DNA of 64,000 nucleotides, taken from the NCBI RefSeq assembly GCF_003991875.1, contig NZ_CP031423.1, positions 1,860,001-1,924,000 on the forward strand. The letters are read 5' to 3'. Source of the DNA: Microbacterium lemovicicum (GTDB taxonomy: Bacteria > Actinomycetota > Actinomycetes > Actinomycetales > Microbacteriaceae). Position numbers and translations under genes: made by a program. Below are positions 8,109 through 14,989 of the stretch, one piece after another (positions within the stretch are counted from its first letter, which is position 1; each line of letters starts with the position of its first letter). The notes below the pieces were generated by a model that was given only the letters and a program-made list of their open reading frames with translations, had not been told where the DNA came from and made no database searches.

Positions 8109-8369
8109 GACTTCGCCACCTACGCCGCGGCACTTCCCGGCGTTCGTCGTCTGATTCGGGCTCAGCGCATCCTTCTGATCTGCGCCGGCATCAGTGTTGG
8201 CGTTCCGCTCCTGATTGCCCTCACCGGCGGGCCGATATTGCTGATGGCTTTGACCCCTATCGTCACGGCGGTCCTCACCGCAGCATCCGGCTTTTGCCTG
8301 CAGCGAGCCGCTGCGGTCGAACGACTCGCCATCGCACGGTGGGTGATCGCCGCCGAGCGGTTCTCCTAG
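8061..8369 (+). CDS. Small membrane protein, unknown
   Basis: 102 aa if the TTG at 8061 is used; no other start is available in frame and no good ribosome-binding site is seen. The protein has a polar N-terminus (KPAWERHDFATYAAALPG), then two hydrophobic segments around ILLICAGISVGVPLLIAL and GPILLMALTPIVTAVLTAA, and ends RWVIAAERFS. No family is recognised. It lies 31 nt upstream of the next plus-strand gene, so the two may be co-transcribed. The weak start keeps confidence low. Confidence 0.45.
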   Translation: MHLCDNQRVKPAWERHDFATYAAALPGVRRLIRAQRILLICAGISVGVPLLIALTGGPILLMALTPIVTAVLTAASGFCLQRAAAVERLAIARWVIAAERFS

Positions 8370-8400
8370 TCACGCAGGAGGCGCCTGGTATGAAGGCTGC

Positions 8401-8877
8401 ATGAGTGGATGCGAGGGCCGATGGCTCCTGCTCGGTCTTCTCGGCGGAGTCGCCCTCGTGGTGCTGTGCCTTGGACGATGGATCTTCGAATTCATGACGG
8501 ACTTCAACCGCGCGCAGGGCGGTTTGAACGGCCGCCTAGCCGGCGCTGCCCCGAAATGGTCTTCGCACACCATGGGCATAGGTATGGCGATCTGCGCTGT
8601 CTTGAGCTACTTCGAGTGGGCTCGCGCCTGCCCGCCGTTTCACCCTGACATCCTGGCCGTGTCGGTGGTTGTTGGCTCCCTGCTCCTAGCGACGGTTGCC
8701 ACGGCTCTACTTGCTCGGAGAAGGTGGACGGTCGACCACATGTTCGATGCCGGTGCGATCTTGTCGCTGGGTCAAGAACATGCGGTGCGAGCCGCAAGAC
8801 GAAGGGCGGCTCCGGGTCCCGTAGCCCTCATGGCGGTCGCCGTCGCGCTGTTCGCCCTTTATGCCTTCATCGCTTGA
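8401..8877 (+). CDS. Membrane protein, about four helices, unknown
   Basis: 158 aa from an ATG. Hydrophobic segments lie at about residues 8-28, 57-72, 82-103 and 137-157, with a conserved-looking cytosolic stretch between the last two (RRRWTVDHMFDAGAILSLGQEHAVRAARRR). No family is recognised. It is island cargo. Codon use is less GC-biased than in flanking chromosomal genes. It is followed by the first 41-bp repeat and converges with the gene at 8955. Confidence 0.65.
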   Translation: MSGCEGRWLLLGLLGGVALVVLCLGRWIFEFMTDFNRAQGGLNGRLAGAAPKWSSHTMGIGMAICAVLSYFEWARACPPFHPDILAVSVVVGSLLLATVATALLARRRWTVDHMFDAGAILSLGQEHAVRAARRRAAPGPVALMAVAVALFALYAFIA

Positions 8878-8914
8878 GCACAGCTCAGATCTCAGTTCGG
8901 CCCTGGAGGTGCTG

Positions 8915-8955
8915 TCGGTTGACGAACAACGACGTGCAACTTAAGACGACGACAC
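8915..8955 (+). repeat. 41-bp island repeat, copy A
   Basis: The unit starts TCGGTT and ends CGACAC, with ACG, ACAAC, ACG, GCAACTT and GACG at fixed spacing between. It matches copy C at 34 of 41 positions and copy B at 33 of 41. It is an imperfect palindrome: outer TGTCG/CGACA and inner GTTG/CAAC. It occupies the convergent gap between the genes ending at 8877 and 8955. Confidence 0.7.
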
Positions 8956-9416
8956 TAACGGCTACGGCTTGAGAAGTCGGGACGCAGCCTCTGCGGTCGT
9001 CGTCGCGTTCGGGCGAGTGGCCGCAGTTCTCCATCGAGGAAGGCAAGTGCCGCGAAGGCTGTTACATGATTCACGGTCACCCGCTGGCTTCCCATCGGAA
9101 GGGCGTAGGCGGGGTTACGGAATGTTGCCGCGATGCCATGAATCAGCCCCAGCTCTTCTTCGGAGAGCTTCAGAACCCGCTCGGCTAAATCGTCTTCGCC
9201 GTAGTCCCACAAGCTTCCCGCGGCTTGGGGAGCCGAGAAGAAAACTCGGAGGGCCTTGTACCCCCTCATGGCGGCGACGATTGTCGGGTCGAAGCGCGCA
9301 GCCATGGCTGGATCGAGAACGACTTCGTCGCCCTTCTCGAGCAGCTCGTCGTAGTCGTAGATGACTGCGTCCTCGCCGCTGTCTTCTACCTTCGAGCTCG
9401 TTCCCGACACATCCAT
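8955..9416 (-). CDS. Unknown protein, island cargo
   Basis: 153 aa. The start is the ATG of MDVSGTSSK, placed 7 nt after a TATCGT element. The protein is soluble and acidic at first (EDSGEDAVIYDYDELLEKGD). A helical middle follows (LDPAMAARFDPTIVAAMRGY, then LWDYGEDDLAERVLKLSEEE), and the C-terminus is basic (RTRRRPQRLRPDFSSRSR). No family or motif is recognised. It is flanked by 41-bp repeats A and C, one on each side, as a single-gene block. The annotated start could be further upstream, but that would run through repeat C. Confidence 0.65.
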   Translation of the reverse strand: MDVSGTSSKVEDSGEDAVIYDYDELLEKGDEVVLDPAMAARFDPTIVAAMRGYKALRVFFSAPQAAGSLWDYGEDDLAERVLKLSEEELGLIHGIAATFRNPAYALPMGSQRVTVNHVTAFAALAFLDGELRPLARTRRRPQRLRPDFSSRSR

Positions 9417-9423
9417 GTTCGAG

Positions 9424-9429
9424 ACGATA
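9424..9429 (-). promoter_or_regulatory. -10 element TATCGT, leaderless start
   Basis: TATCGT on the minus strand is followed by 7 nt and the ATG at 9416, with no Shine-Dalgarno sequence. Confidence 0.5.
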
Positions 9430-9523
9430 GTCCCGATGTTGTGAACGGTTGCGACCAAAGGTCGTGACCGAAGTCTGCCCGGCAGGGACGTCGACCTTCG
9501 GGACACACCGTCCCTTCCTGTGA

Positions 9524-9564
9524 TCGGTTCACGCACAACTACGAGCAACTTTCGACGGCGACAC
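9524..9564 (+). repeat. 41-bp island repeat, copy C
   Basis: It has the same orientation and layout as copy A (TCGGTT start, ACAAC, ACG, GCAACTT, GACG, CGACAC end), with 34 of 41 positions identical. It sits in the 248-nt divergent gap, about 100 nt upstream of the sigma factor gene. The rest of that gap shows only the -10 at 9424-9429 and a GAACTT at 9632. Confidence 0.7.
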
Positions 9565-9664
9565 GACCCTCGTCGGGACGGAGCCGGAAAGTCGCACCGG
9601 GGCGACCCAGACAAGACGAAGAAAATGCCGTGAACTTAACTGGCCGGATCGGACAATACCCAGT

Positions 9665-10261
9665 GTGAGCATGCACGACGGCCAGATCATGACCCGATCC
9701 ATCACGGAGCGGGCGGCGTTCGCGGAGCTCTATGACCGGCATGAACGCAGCGTCTACCGGTACGCGGCCCGCCGGCTCGGTCCGTCACAAGCAGACGACA
9801 CCACCTCCGAGACATTCGTGGTGGCCTTCGCCCGCCGTGCGGACTTCGTAGGGCACGACGCCCGCCCTTGGCTGCTTGGGATCGCGACCACGCTCATGCA
9901 CAAGTTCGCTCGACAGGAAGCCCAAGCATGGAGGGGGATGCTGGCCGCTGACCTCGCCAGGGTCGACAGCGATCAGTTCGAAGCTGTCGACGACCGGTTG
10001 GACGCCGGAACGACTGCGCAACAGATGGGAGCGACACTGGCGCGGCTTCCGGCAGGTGACCGCGACGCCCTTCTGCTGCACACCTTTGGCGACCTCGACT
10101 ACGAGGGCATCAGCAAAGCGCTCAGCATCCCGATAGGCACTGTCCGCTCACGCATACACCGTGCCCGCCGAAAACTCCGCGCCGCGATCGACCCGGCTTA
10201 CCGCCCAGAGAAGGAAGCACATCATGGACGAGATCTCGCTCCTGCGCCAAGTGCGGAATGA
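9665..10261 (+). CDS. ECF-type RNA polymerase sigma factor
   Basis: 198 aa from GTG 9665; ATGs at 9671 and 9689 are possible. Region 2 is visible at about residues 15-75 (AFAELYDRHERSVYRYAARR, FVVAFARRADF) and region 4 at about 125-175 (LARLPAGDRDALLLHTFGDL, then DYEGISKALSIPIGTVRSRI). GACAAT is 7 nt before the GTG, and a GAACTT lies at 9632, a sequence typical of ECF -35 elements, so autoregulation is possible. The 3' end overlaps the next gene by 38 nt, so the pair is translationally coupled. The partner is probably its regulator. It is carried by the island between repeats C and B. Confidence 0.88.
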   Translation: MSMHDGQIMTRSITERAAFAELYDRHERSVYRYAARRLGPSQADDTTSETFVVAFARRADFVGHDARPWLLGIATTLMHKFARQEAQAWRGMLAADLARVDSDQFEAVDDRLDAGTTAQQMGATLARLPAGDRDALLLHTFGDLDYEGISKALSIPIGTVRSRIHRARRKLRAAIDPAYRPEKEAHHGRDLAPAPSAE

Positions 10262-11387
10262 CATCCCGGAGAGGGCGCCGGAGGACGTCGCTCGCCGACG
10301 GGAGGCCCTGCTCGCGCACATCGATGGTGCGGCCAACCCCATAGCGAGCTCGCACCGCCACAGCACGCGCACCGCTACATGGCTTGGAGTGTCGCTGCTG
10401 ACAGCTGCGGCCGTAGCGATCGCACTGGCTATCGCCCCGAACGTGCTGAGCGGGAACACCATCAACAACGGGAACGACCAGATCGTGGCCGCGCCCAGCG
10501 CCGTCCCGACGGCCACCGCTGACGTCATGGTTCCCGCCTCAGTAGTGACGGTAATGAAGGCAGCCGCGATCGAAACCTTGAAAGTCAGCGACCCCGTCGT
10601 GGGCCCAGGCCAGTATTCGCTCATTCAGACCAACGCTGTTGGCCGCACCTCGGGGTCCATCGAGGCCGACCGAGCAAAGATCGAAGCCCAAGGCGGTGAA
10701 TCGAAGGAAGAGGACTTGGTGTCGTATCTGCAGGGCGTACGCGAGGACCTGTATATCCCGGCGAACCGCGACAACGAATGGGTGTGGGTGCGTCATGCAC
10801 CGACCGTCGTGGAGACCTTCGGACCACGATCCGAAGCACTCGCCCAAGAAAGCGAGACTTTCCCTGGTGGCACCGAGCGGCTACCCGGGGGCGCGTTCAC
10901 CAGTGGCGGGTCGACGATTGACAGCTACTACATCGGGACGGAGCCCGTGCGAGGGTACGACGCTCTTCCCCGCGACCCGCAGCAGCTTCTCGGCACGATC
11001 TACGACCTGACAGTGGGTCAGGGGCAATCCCCCGATGGCGAAGCTCTTGTATGGATCGCCGACCGACTTCGCACGGGAACCGTGCCGGCCGATCTTCGGG
11101 CCGCCCTCTACGAGGCCGCCGCAATGATCCCAGGAGTCACCATCACCGAGCAGCAAGCAACCCTCGACGGGACAACTGGCATCGCCATCGGGCGCGCCGA
11201 GCCCTACGTCTATGACGACGTCAACGGGACGCGCGGCGGCTTTCGCCAAGACATCATCATCGATCCCACCACGGGCCAGTTCATCGGCGAGCGAGAGGTA
11301 CTCCTAAAAGCCTTCACCGACATGCCAGCAGGCGCCGTGACGCGATCGACATCCGTCACCACTACCGTCGTAGACTCTGCACCCTAG
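10224..11387 (+). CDS. CU044_5270-type membrane protein, probable sigma-factor partner
   Basis: 387 aa from an ATG with GAGAAGGAAG upstream. A cytosolic N-terminus of about 50 residues (MDEISLLRQVRNDIPERAPEDVARRR) precedes one membrane segment (GVSLLTAAAVAIALAIAPNV). The large external domain has the tail typical of this family (PYVYDDVNGTRGGFRQDIII, then DPTTGQFIGEREVL). Genes of this type are commonly coupled to ECF sigma genes in actinobacteria and are presumed to be anti-sigma-like, although the inhibitory activity is largely inferred from gene pairing. It is the last gene of its island block and is followed by repeat B. Confidence 0.82.
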   Translation: MDEISLLRQVRNDIPERAPEDVARRREALLAHIDGAANPIASSHRHSTRTATWLGVSLLTAAAVAIALAIAPNVLSGNTINNGNDQIVAAPSAVPTATADVMVPASVVTVMKAAAIETLKVSDPVVGPGQYSLIQTNAVGRTSGSIEADRAKIEAQGGESKEEDLVSYLQGVREDLYIPANRDNEWVWVRHAPTVVETFGPRSEALAQESETFPGGTERLPGGAFTSGGSTIDSYYIGTEPVRGYDALPRDPQQLLGTIYDLTVGQGQSPDGEALVWIADRLRTGTVPADLRAALYEAAAMIPGVTITEQQATLDGTTGIAIGRAEPYVYDDVNGTRGGFRQDIIIDPTTGQFIGEREVLLKAFTDMPAGAVTRSTSVTTTVVDSAP

Positions 11388-11663
11388 TGAGACGGCAACA
11401 TATTTGGGAAGCCCGAGTTTGAGGCCGCGCCTACTGTCGGTTAACGCATGACGACGTGGAACGTAGGACGGCGACACCTCGCTCATCGCATTCCGGAACG
11501 GACATAATCTCGACATTGTGTCGCGTCATACAGAGCGCCTCGCTATCGACTAGCTGGGGCGGGTCTGAAGCTTATTGCAGCGGCACGCCACAAAGCGGAG
11601 GACTCTACAGCGAAATGCTTCGTCGCAACGGCCACACGGACGCGCGCGCAGGTTCGGGTCAGG
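11388..11663. other. AT-richer gap at the right end of the island
   Basis: No credible coding sequence was found. The stretch holds the third 41-bp repeat (11437-11477) and is otherwise unremarkable, with visibly lower G+C than the adjacent pilus genes. It ends where the right copy of the 90-bp repeat begins. Confidence 0.6.
11437..11477 (+). repeat. 41-bp island repeat, copy B
   Basis: It matches copy A at 33 of 41 positions in the same orientation, keeping the TCGGTT start, the ACGACGTG core and the CGACAC end. It lies 49 nt after the stop of the CU044_5270-type gene. Confidence 0.65.
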
Positions 11664-11753
11664 CCGGTCAGCGCAAGGCGGTGCGGCTCGTCGCCGTCGC
11701 CTCGAGTGCGAGCCCGTCGGGCACGAACAGCGACACCACCGGTGGGTACCACC
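11664..11753. repeat. Right copy of 90-bp direct repeat (functional 3' end of pilus gene)
   Basis: It encodes the last 27 codons of the TadE-like gene in frame. It differs from the left copy by three synonymous changes, including a TTG leucine codon that is rare in this genome. This would fit a gene end supplied by the incoming element. Confidence 0.85.
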
Positions 11754-12096
11754 GCCCGGCGACCGTTACCCGCGCCGACGTGCCGTCCGGCGTGCCGGCC
11801 GCGACGACCACGGCTCCTCCCCCGACCTCGGCGACCAGCGCTCCCGCCTGGTCCGCCACACCGTCGTCGGTGAGCACCGCGAGCGGATCGGCGTCGGTGA
11901 CGACCAGGGTGAACCCGTCCGCGCCCGCGAGAGCCGCCGCATCCGCCAGCGCATCGAGCCTCTTCTGCGCCAGGTACAGGCTCGTCGCGTTCACGCACAC
12001 CAGCACCGCCACCAGCGCGAGCAGGCAGTAGCCGATCGTCAGGATCAGGATGCTGCCCTCCTCGCCCTCCGCGGCGGCCGTCCAGCGCCGCATCAC
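11668..12096 (-). CDS. Rv3654c-like TadE/TadG-type pilus protein
   Basis: 142 aa from GTG 12096, which overlaps the upstream stop by 2 nt; ATG 12093 is equivalent. The N-terminus is the short basic leader and membrane segment of Tad pseudopilins: GEEGSILILTIGYCLLALVA. Next come SLYLAQKRLDALADAAALAG, as in TadG/Rv3654c proteins, and a compact beta-rich domain. It is probably a minor pilin or secretion accessory protein at the membrane. It is the last gene of the pilus operon. Its final 27 codons are duplicated at 7343-7432 because of the adjacent island. Confidence 0.85.
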   Translation of the reverse strand: MMRRWTAAAEGEEGSILILTIGYCLLALVAVLVCVNATSLYLAQKRLDALADAAALAGADGFTLVVTDADPLAVLTDDGVADQAGALVAEVGGGAVVVAAGTPDGTSARVTVAGRWYPPVVSLFVPDGLALEATATSRTALR

Positions 12097-12596
12097 TCGG
12101 TTCCCCAGTACCGCGACACCTTCTGCGCGGCCGAGGCGTCGACCGGGACGGACGCCAGACGCTCGAGGCCGAGCACGGGCGGCACGAGCGGCAGCGAGAC
12201 CCGCGCGGAGACGGTGACCACGACCGTAGCGCCGGCGTCAGGACAGCGGGTGCCCGCCGGGCGGCAGTCGAAGGCGATGTCGACGGATGCCGGATCCAGA
12301 CCGTACTCCTCGACCACCGCGTCGAGCACCCGCGCGGCCTTGTCCCGCGCGTCCGCGTCGTCGGTCGACACGGCGACGGTGCGCGCGATGTGACGGGCGG
12401 CGGCCTCCACCCCGAGCGCCTGCCCCTGGATCAGACCCAGCGAGATGATGAGGTAGACCACGGGGACGAGGAGCAGCATCCCGACGACGATGAACTCCAG
12501 CGCCGCCGAGCCGCGCTCATTCGTCAGGTCGAGCCGGCGTCGCAGCACCGCGAGCGCCCGTGCCGTCCGATCAGTCGAACGACTCTGCGGGCGCAT
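12093..12596 (-). CDS. TadE-like minor pilin
   Basis: 167 aa. A basic N-terminus of about 27 residues is followed by the TadE hallmark ERGSAALEFIVVGMLLLVPV, in which the Gly and Glu of the prepilin-like motif are conserved. About 115 residues face outward, with a Cys pair in FDCRPAGTRCPD. The gene overlaps the preceding TadE-like gene by 26 nt and the next gene by 4 nt, so all three are made together. TadE-type proteins are minor components needed for Flp pilus assembly. Confidence 0.88.
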   Translation of the reverse strand: MRPQSRSTDRTARALAVLRRRLDLTNERGSAALEFIVVGMLLLVPVVYLIISLGLIQGQALGVEAAARHIARTVAVSTDDADARDKAARVLDAVVEEYGLDPASVDIAFDCRPAGTRCPDAGATVVVTVSARVSLPLVPPVLGLERLASVPVDASAAQKVSRYWGTE

Positions 12597-12969
12597 GCGC
12601 GGTCACCTCCAGCAGGCGCGGCACGCCGAGGAGACCGAGGAGCGGCAGCGTGGTGCGCACGGTCACCTCGACTTCCGGCCGGTCTCCTGTTCCGGTCTCC
12701 GTCACAGTGATGTCGGAGGCGTACTCGGCGCCGACGGCGCGGGTGACGATGGCGCGGGTGCGATCAGCCCCCTGCGCCAGCGACGTGTCCGCCAATGCGG
12801 CATGGAACGCGCCTTCAACGGCGGCGTAGTGGACGACGTTGCGGACGTAGATCGCCAGCGCGAGCTGCAGCACGGCGAGGGTGAGGAAGGTGAGCAGGGT
12901 CCCGACGAGGACGAACTCGACCGGACTGGACCCGCGCTCATCGCCCAGCAGCTCGCGGATACGGTGCAC
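12571..12969 (-). CDS. TadE-like minor pilin
   Basis: 132 aa from a GTG placed 3 nt after the stop of the DUF4244 gene, which implies translational coupling. The motif DERGSSPVEFVLVGTLLTFL marks a TadE-type protein with the Gly-x-x-x-x-Glu signature and a single membrane segment. An external domain of about 90 residues follows. It is one of three TadE/G-type genes in tandem, probably minor pseudopilins with distinct positions in the pilus or its base. Confidence 0.87.
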   Translation of the reverse strand: MHRIRELLGDERGSSPVEFVLVGTLLTFLTLAVLQLALAIYVRNVVHYAAVEGAFHAALADTSLAQGADRTRAIVTRAVGAEYASDITVTETGTGDRPEVEVTVRTTLPLLGLLGVPRLLEVTAHAPAESFD

Positions 12970-12972
12970 CGG

Positions 12973-13176
12973 TCAGATTCCGGAGACCCGATCGATGGCC
13001 TGCTGGAAGAGCTCCGCGAGCGCCGGTCCGGCCAGGGCCCAGATGACGACCACCAGCCCGGCCGTCATCAGCGTGATGAGCACCCAGCCCGGCACGTCGC
13101 CCCGATCCTCCTCCCAGGTGCTCCCCCAGGCGGATCGCACACGCGCCAGTGCGCGCGTCCCCAGTTCGTGCATCAT
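12973..13176 (-). CDS. DUF4244 Flp-type major pilin candidate
   Basis: 67 aa. The first of two consecutive ATGs has AAAGGAG 7 nt upstream, which fixes the start at 13176 and rejects the longer frame from 13206. The protein has a basic leader (MMHELGTRALARVRSAW), an acidic DRGDVPGW stretch and one long hydrophobic helix (VLITLMTAGLVVVIWALAG), ending LAELFQQAIDRVSGI. Size and position after TadC match the DUF4244 proteins of actinobacterial Tad loci, presumed to form the pilus fibre. The strong ribosome-binding site, unlike its coupled neighbours, fits high expression. Confidence 0.85.
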   Translation of the reverse strand: MMHELGTRALARVRSAWGSTWEEDRGDVPGWVLITLMTAGLVVVIWALAGPALAELFQQAIDRVSGI

Positions 13177-13202
13177 GACGTTCTCCTTTCGATCGACGAC
13201 GG

Positions 13203-14135
13203 TCATCCGACACCCAGCCGGAGCATGAACACACCCGGGAACACCGCGAACAGCACGCTCAGCGGCAGGATCAGGAAGACCAGAGGGATGAGCATGACGA
13301 TCTCCTTGCGGCCCGCCTGCTCGATGAGGATGCGGCGCGCGTCCTCACGGGCGTCGCCGGCCTGCGCCTGCAGCACCTGGGCGAGCGGCGCGCCGCGGTC
13401 GATCGCGGCGACCAGGTGGTCGATGCTGCGCGACAGCGCGGGCACCTGGAGATCCGAAGACAGCCGGGTCAGGGCATCCTGCAGGCTCGAACCGGTGCCG
13501 ACCGCCAGCACGACGGCGCGGAGCTCGGCCGTCAGATCGCCGACGCCGACCGTGCCGACCCGCCGGAGGGAGTCGAGCAGGCCCTCGCCGGCGGACAGGC
13601 AGAGCGCCAGGAACTCCAGCACCGTCGGCAGCTCCTCTTCGACGCGGCCGGTCCTCCGGCGGGCGGCGCGCGTCAGCCACAGATCGCAGCCGACCACGCC
13701 GGCGAGGCCGAGCACGGGCGGCAGCAGCACCGCGCCGGGGATGAAGCGTCCGGTGAGCGCGAGGCCGACGAGCAGCCCGCCGCCCGCGAGCACCCCGCCG
13801 ACTCCCCACGCGAGCTGGCGGCCGCGGAAGGCGGCGACCTCCGGCGACCACGCCGCCTGTCGGAGCCGGCGGCTCACGCCCTCCGTACCGCCGAGCATCT
13901 CCGCGAAGCGCACCCGCAGCGCAGCCCAGGCGGTCGCTCCACCCGACAGCGCCGGCGGAGCCCACACCGTCGTGCCGCGGGGATCGGTCACGTCGCGGAT
14001 GTACGGCGCGATCCGCCGCGACAGGCTCGGCGCACCCCAGCGCGGCGTCAGCGACATGAGCAGGCAGACGCCCGCGCCGAAGGCGCCGCCGAGCACGACG
14101 GCGGTGGCCAGCTGCGTGAGTGCGAGTGGGTTCAC
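13203..14135 (-). CDS. tadC: Type II/IV secretion F-domain protein, TadC-like
   Basis: 310 aa from a GTG that overlaps the tadB stop by 3 nt. Membrane segments lie near both ends and in the middle. The T2SSF-like cytosolic domain contains EELPTVLEFLALCLSAGEGL, then LLDSLRRVG and ILIEQAGRKEIVMLIPLVFL at the C-terminal end. TadC forms the inner-membrane platform with TadB. The last residues FAVFPGVFMLRLGVG are typical of the family. The Flp-type pilin follows 27 nt downstream. Confidence 0.9.
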   Translation of the reverse strand: MNPLALTQLATAVVLGGAFGAGVCLLMSLTPRWGAPSLSRRIAPYIRDVTDPRGTTVWAPPALSGGATAWAALRVRFAEMLGGTEGVSRRLRQAAWSPEVAAFRGRQLAWGVGGVLAGGGLLVGLALTGRFIPGAVLLPPVLGLAGVVGCDLWLTRAARRRTGRVEEELPTVLEFLALCLSAGEGLLDSLRRVGTVGVGDLTAELRAVVLAVGTGSSLQDALTRLSSDLQVPALSRSIDHLVAAIDRGAPLAQVLQAQAGDAREDARRILIEQAGRKEIVMLIPLVFLILPLSVLFAVFPGVFMLRLGVG

Positions 14136-14989
14136 CCGAACCACCGCCGCGGCTCCGGCAGGCGGCCGATCCGCACCATGATGCGGAAGGCGACGATCGA
14201 CACGAGCGCGCCGGCCACGATCAGCACCACGCCCTCGGCGCTGCCGTACGCCTTGGCGCCCTCCGGCCGGAGGGCCAGCATCCCGAGGATGACCCAGGGC
14301 GCGACGACTCCCAGAATCGCCGCACCCCGGATCCACGACTGCCGCGCCTCGACTTCGGCGCGCAGCGCGACATCGGCGCGCACCGCCGTCGACAGCGCGC
14401 GCAGCACCGCGGTCAGCTCCGTCCCCCCGACCTGACGGGCCATCCGCAGCGTCTCGATGATCCGGTCGGCGACCGGATCGGCCAGTGTCGACTTGAGGCG
14501 CTCGGCACTCGAGTCGAAGTGTCCTGAGGCCGCCAGATCACGGCCGAACTGCGCGAACGCCGGACGCAGGGCGACCGGGCCCGAGTCGGCCAGGCTCGCG
14601 ACGGCGTCGGGGAGCGCCATGCCCGCGCGCACGGACGCGATCAAGAGATCGCAGACGTCCGGCCACATGCCGCGACGCCGGCGCCTCAGCCCGGTCTCCC
14701 TGCCGCGCAGCAGCGCCACCGGGGCCAGCGCGCCGATGACGACCGCGACGAGTGCGAGCGCCGGAACGGGCACCACCAGCCACACGATCGCACCGGCCAC
14801 GATCCCGCCCGCCGCGCAGGCAGCGGGCAGCGTCTTCCCGGGCAGGTGGCCGTATCCTGCGCCCTCGAGCAGACGCGCGATGCGACCCGTCGACGCCGGG
14901 CGGGAGGCGACCGCGCCGGCCGGCCACAGCCACGGGGAGAGGATGAGGAGCAGGCCGGCCGCGAGCGTCGCGCCCCAGACGAAGATCAT
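14132..14989 (-). CDS. tadB: Type II/IV secretion F-domain protein, TadB-like
   Basis: 285 aa. The ATG overlaps the tadA stop (ATGA). Two N-terminal membrane segments precede the cytosolic domain, which carries MWPDVCDLLIASVRAGMALP and LRMARQVGGTELTAVLRALS, hallmarks of TadB-like proteins. Two membrane segments follow at the end. It pairs with TadC to form the pilus platform driven by the ATPase encoded upstream. Confidence 0.9.
   Translation of the reverse strand: MIFVWGATLAAGLLLILSPWLWPAGAVASRPASTGRIARLLEGAGYGHLPGKTLPAACAAGGIVAGAIVWLVVPVPALALVAVVIGALAPVALLRGRETGLRRRRRGMWPDVCDLLIASVRAGMALPDAVASLADSGPVALRPAFAQFGRDLAASGHFDSSAERLKSTLADPVADRIIETLRMARQVGGTELTAVLRALSTAVRADVALRAEVEARQSWIRGAAILGVVAPWVILGMLALRPEGAKAYGSAEGVVLIVAGALVSIVAFRIMVRIGRLPEPRRWFG

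Larger units (their letters stand above)
7343..11753. mobile_element. Small genomic island flanked by 90-bp direct repeats
   Basis: The two repeat copies bracket about 4.2 kb that separates a displaced gene end from its gene. The interior visibly has lower G+C and less biased codon use than the surroundings. It carries the C-terminal remnant of a serine recombinase directly inside the left repeat, several unrecognised small genes, an ECF sigma/CU044_5270 pair and three copies of a 41-bp repeat. The structure resembles an integrative element that targets a gene's 3' end and restores it with its own copy. No intact integrase remains, so it is probably immobile. Confidence 0.75.

Noticed and set aside
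8915..11477. The 41-bp repeats as classical integron attC sites
   Set aside because: Their GTT/AAC boxes are in the opposite arrangement to attC, and no tyrosine-recombinase integrase gene is present.
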